Assembly (NCBI GenBank): GCA_947462175.1
Contig: CANHOE010000003.1
Coordinates: 1 to 23,763 of the forward strand
Length of the DNA: 23,763 nucleotides
Reading direction: 5' to 3'
Source of the DNA: Burkholderiales bacterium
GTDB lineage: Bacteria > Pseudomonadota > Gammaproteobacteria > Burkholderiales > Burkholderiaceae_C
Both the position numbers and the translations under genes were made by a program. Shown piece by piece: positions 22,080-23,763 of the stretch (within the stretch, counting starts at the first letter, position 1; each line of letters begins with the position of its first letter). A model generated the notes under the pieces. The model searched no databases. It was not told the DNA's origin and saw only the letters and a program-made list of their open reading frames with translations.

Positions 22080-23763
22080 ATGTACACCTACACCGACTTT
22101 GACAAGCACTTCGTGCGGCAGCGCGCCGCGCAATACCGCGATCAACTCGATCGCCACCTAATGGGCCGGTTGCCCGATGACGAGTTCCGTGCGCTGCGGC
22201 TGCAAAACGGCTGGTATGTGCAACGCCACGCGCCGATGTTGCGGGTGGCAGTCCCCTATGGCGAACTGAGCTCGACACAGTTGCGAGGCCTCGCACGCAT
22301 CGCCCGCGACTACGACCGCGGCTATGCCCACTTCACCACGCGCCAGAACCTGCAATACAACTGGATTCCACTGGACAAGAGCGCCGAGGTGATGGACCAG
22401 TTGGCAGCCGTCGACATGCACGGCATCCAGACCAGCGGCAACTGCATCCGCAACATCACCAGCGACTGCTTCGCCGGCATCGCGCCCGATGAATCGGTCG
22501 ACCCGCGCCCCTACGGCGAAATCATGCGGCAGTGGAGCACGCTGCACCCCGAGTTCGCTTTCCTGCCGCGCAAGTTCAAGATCGCCGTCACTGGCGCCAG
22601 GGAAGACCGAGCGGCGATCGGTTGGCATGACATCGGCTTGCACCTGATCAAGAACGCTGCGGGCGAGGTCGGCTTCAAGGTGCTGGTGGGCGGCGGGATG
22701 GGCCGCACGCCCGTCATCGGCACGGTGTTCCGCGAGTTCCTGCCGTGGCAGCAGATCCTCGTGTTCATCGAAGCGGTGGTCCGCGTCTACAACCGCTATG
22801 GCCGCCGCGACAACATCTACAAGGCGCGCATCAAGATCCTGGTGAAAGCCGAAGGCCAGCGTTTTGTCGACGACGTGAACGCGGAGTTCAAGGACATTCT
22901 GGAGCGCGATGACGACGGCACGGCGCACATCATTCCGCAGTCGGAATTCGACCGCGTCAATGCCAGCTTCGTGATCCCAGCCGGCGTCGCCGCGCGCGCC
23001 TCGACTGGCATCCCGATGCCCACCGATCTGCCAGCCAGCTATGGCCGCTGGATCGAGCGAAATGTGCACGCCCACAAGCTGAGCGGCTACCGCGCCGTCA
23101 CGCTGTCGTTGAAGCGCACCGGCCAGGCACCGGGCGACATCACCGACGCGCAGATGGAACTGGCCGCCGACCTCGCTGACCGCTATAGCCATGGCGAATT
23201 GCGCGTCTCGCACGACCAGAACCTCGTGCTGCCATGGGTGCTCGAAAGCGACCTGCCGGCACTGTGGGAAGCCGCGCGAAGCGCCAGCTTCGCAACGCCG
23301 AACATCGGTTTGCTGACCGACATGATCGCCTGCCCCGGCGGCGATTTCTGCGCGCTCGCCAACGCGCGCTCGATCCCGCTGGCCGCGGAGATCACCGAGC
23401 GGTATCAAGACCTCGACGAGCTCTGGGACATCGGCGACATCGACCTGCACATCAGCGGCTGCATCAACTCCTGCGGCCACCACCACAGCGGCCACATCGG
23501 CATCCTCGGCGTCGACAAGGACGGTGCCGAGTGGTACCAGATCACGCTCGGCGGCTCCGATGGCTCGGTGATCAGCGGCGGTCCGATCGCCGGCAAGGTG
23601 ATTGGTCCATCGTTCGCCGCCGACGAGGCGGCCGACGCGGTGGAAGCAGTCATCGGCACCTACCTGTCGCAGCGCCAGGGCAGCGAGCGGTTCATCGACA
23701 CCGTCAAGCGGATCGGCCTCGACCCGTTCAAGGCCGCGACCAACGCCGTGCGCCGCACCACAG
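22080..23763 (+). CDS. cysI: Assimilatory sulfite reductase hemoprotein (nitrite/sulfite reductase family), truncated at right edge
   Basis: The frame runs 561 codons and is still open at the window end; the usual length of such proteins suggests that only a little is missing. The enzyme reduces sulfite to sulfide for cysteine synthesis, using siroheme coupled to a 4Fe-4S cluster. Early family segments are GYAHFTTRQNLQYNWIPLD and GIQTSGNCIRNITSDCFAG, with siroheme-binding Arg and Lys residues likely among RKFKIAVTG. The cluster ligands are complete: Cys418 and Cys424 in CPGGDFC, Cys461 and Cys465 in SGCINSCGHHH. The ATG at 22080 is the first start after the tauE stop; its ribosome-binding site is weak. 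The family also contains nitrite reductases, but the neighbouring TauE-type exporter favours sulfite. It probably forms an operon with the exporter gene and further cys genes beyond the edge. Confidence 0.93.
   Translation, partial: MYTYTDFDKHFVRQRAAQYRDQLDRHLMGRLPDDEFRALRLQNGWYVQRHAPMLRVAVPYGELSSTQLRGLARIARDYDRGYAHFTTRQNLQYNWIPLDKSAEVMDQLAAVDMHGIQTSGNCIRNITSDCFAGIAPDESVDPRPYGEIMRQWSTLHPEFAFLPRKFKIAVTGAREDRAAIGWHDIGLHLIKNAAGEVGFKVLVGGGMGRTPVIGTVFREFLPWQQILVFIEAVVRVYNRYGRRDNIYKARIKILVKAEGQRFVDDVNAEFKDILERDDDGTAHIIPQSEFDRVNASFVIPAGVAARASTGIPMPTDLPASYGRWIERNVHAHKLSGYRAVTLSLKRTGQAPGDITDAQMELAADLADRYSHGELRVSHDQNLVLPWVLESDLPALWEAARSASFATPNIGLLTDMIACPGGDFCALANARSIPLAAEITERYQDLDELWDIGDIDLHISGCINSCGHHHSGHIGILGVDKDGAEWYQITLGGSDGSVISGGPIAGKVIGPSFAADEAADAVEAVIGTYLSQRQGSERFIDTVKRIGLDPFKAATNAVRRTT

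Overview
The window is GC-rich, densely coded bacterial DNA. A class I PHA synthase, a siroheme sulfite reductase of the CysI type, PrsT and a PEP-CTERM surface protein, together with several compact housekeeping genes, suggest a beta-proteobacterium of the order Burkholderiales, probably near the Rubrivivax/Leptothrix group. The taxonomic call is inference from gene families, not from an rRNA or marker gene.

Layout. 1-1050 (minus) is the N-terminal part of phaC, cut by the window edge. 1171-1473 (plus) is a small two-helix membrane protein that overlaps tail-to-tail with pgeF (1402-2199, minus). 2284-2829 (plus) is a zinc-ribbon Nudix hydrolase. From 2846 to 16971 lies what looks like a complete Lap-type adhesin system. 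It holds the inner-membrane ABC exporter (LapB-like, 2846-5071), the membrane-fusion protein (LapC-like, 5068-6429), a 1965-residue RTX adhesin with an N-terminal retention module (6599-12496), and on the opposite strand the c-di-GMP receptor LapD (12509-14434) and the periplasmic protease LapG (14472-15170). The TolC-like outer-membrane channel (LapE-like, 15499-16971) is divergent from lapG. Next come prsT, a long TPR protein of exosortase/PEP-CTERM systems (17149-19944), and a PEP-CTERM surface protein resembling the XDP1 family (20113-21021), which has a good sigma-54 promoter in front and a rho-independent terminator behind. The window ends with a TauE/SafE anion exporter (21278-22045) and most of cysI (22080 to the edge).

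How the parts work together. By analogy with Pseudomonas fluorescens, LapBCE export the adhesin, whose retention module plugs the LapE pore and holds it on the surface. At high c-di-GMP, LapD sequesters LapG. At low c-di-GMP, LapG is released, cuts the TAAG site behind the retention module and frees the adhesin. Every recognisable part of that circuit is here: the TAAG site at residues 105-108, the LapG Cys-His-Asp triad, the LapD GW output motif, and degenerate GGDEF and EAL domains. The adhesin carries a chain of cadherin/VCBS-like domains, a PA14-like candidate ligand-binding domain near its distal end, and six RTX nonapeptides. The adjacent PEP-CTERM genes suggest that this stretch is a cell-surface or biofilm region. 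No exosortase, PrsK/PrsR or exopolysaccharide genes are in view.

The most interesting leads are the possible FliA (sigma-28) promoter in front of lapG-lapD, the PA14 tip domain, the segmental duplication within the adhesin, and the placement of an exosortase-type TPR gene and a sigma-54-controlled PEP-CTERM gene beside a Lap system. No tRNA, rRNA, CRISPR array, insertion sequence or phage gene was seen.
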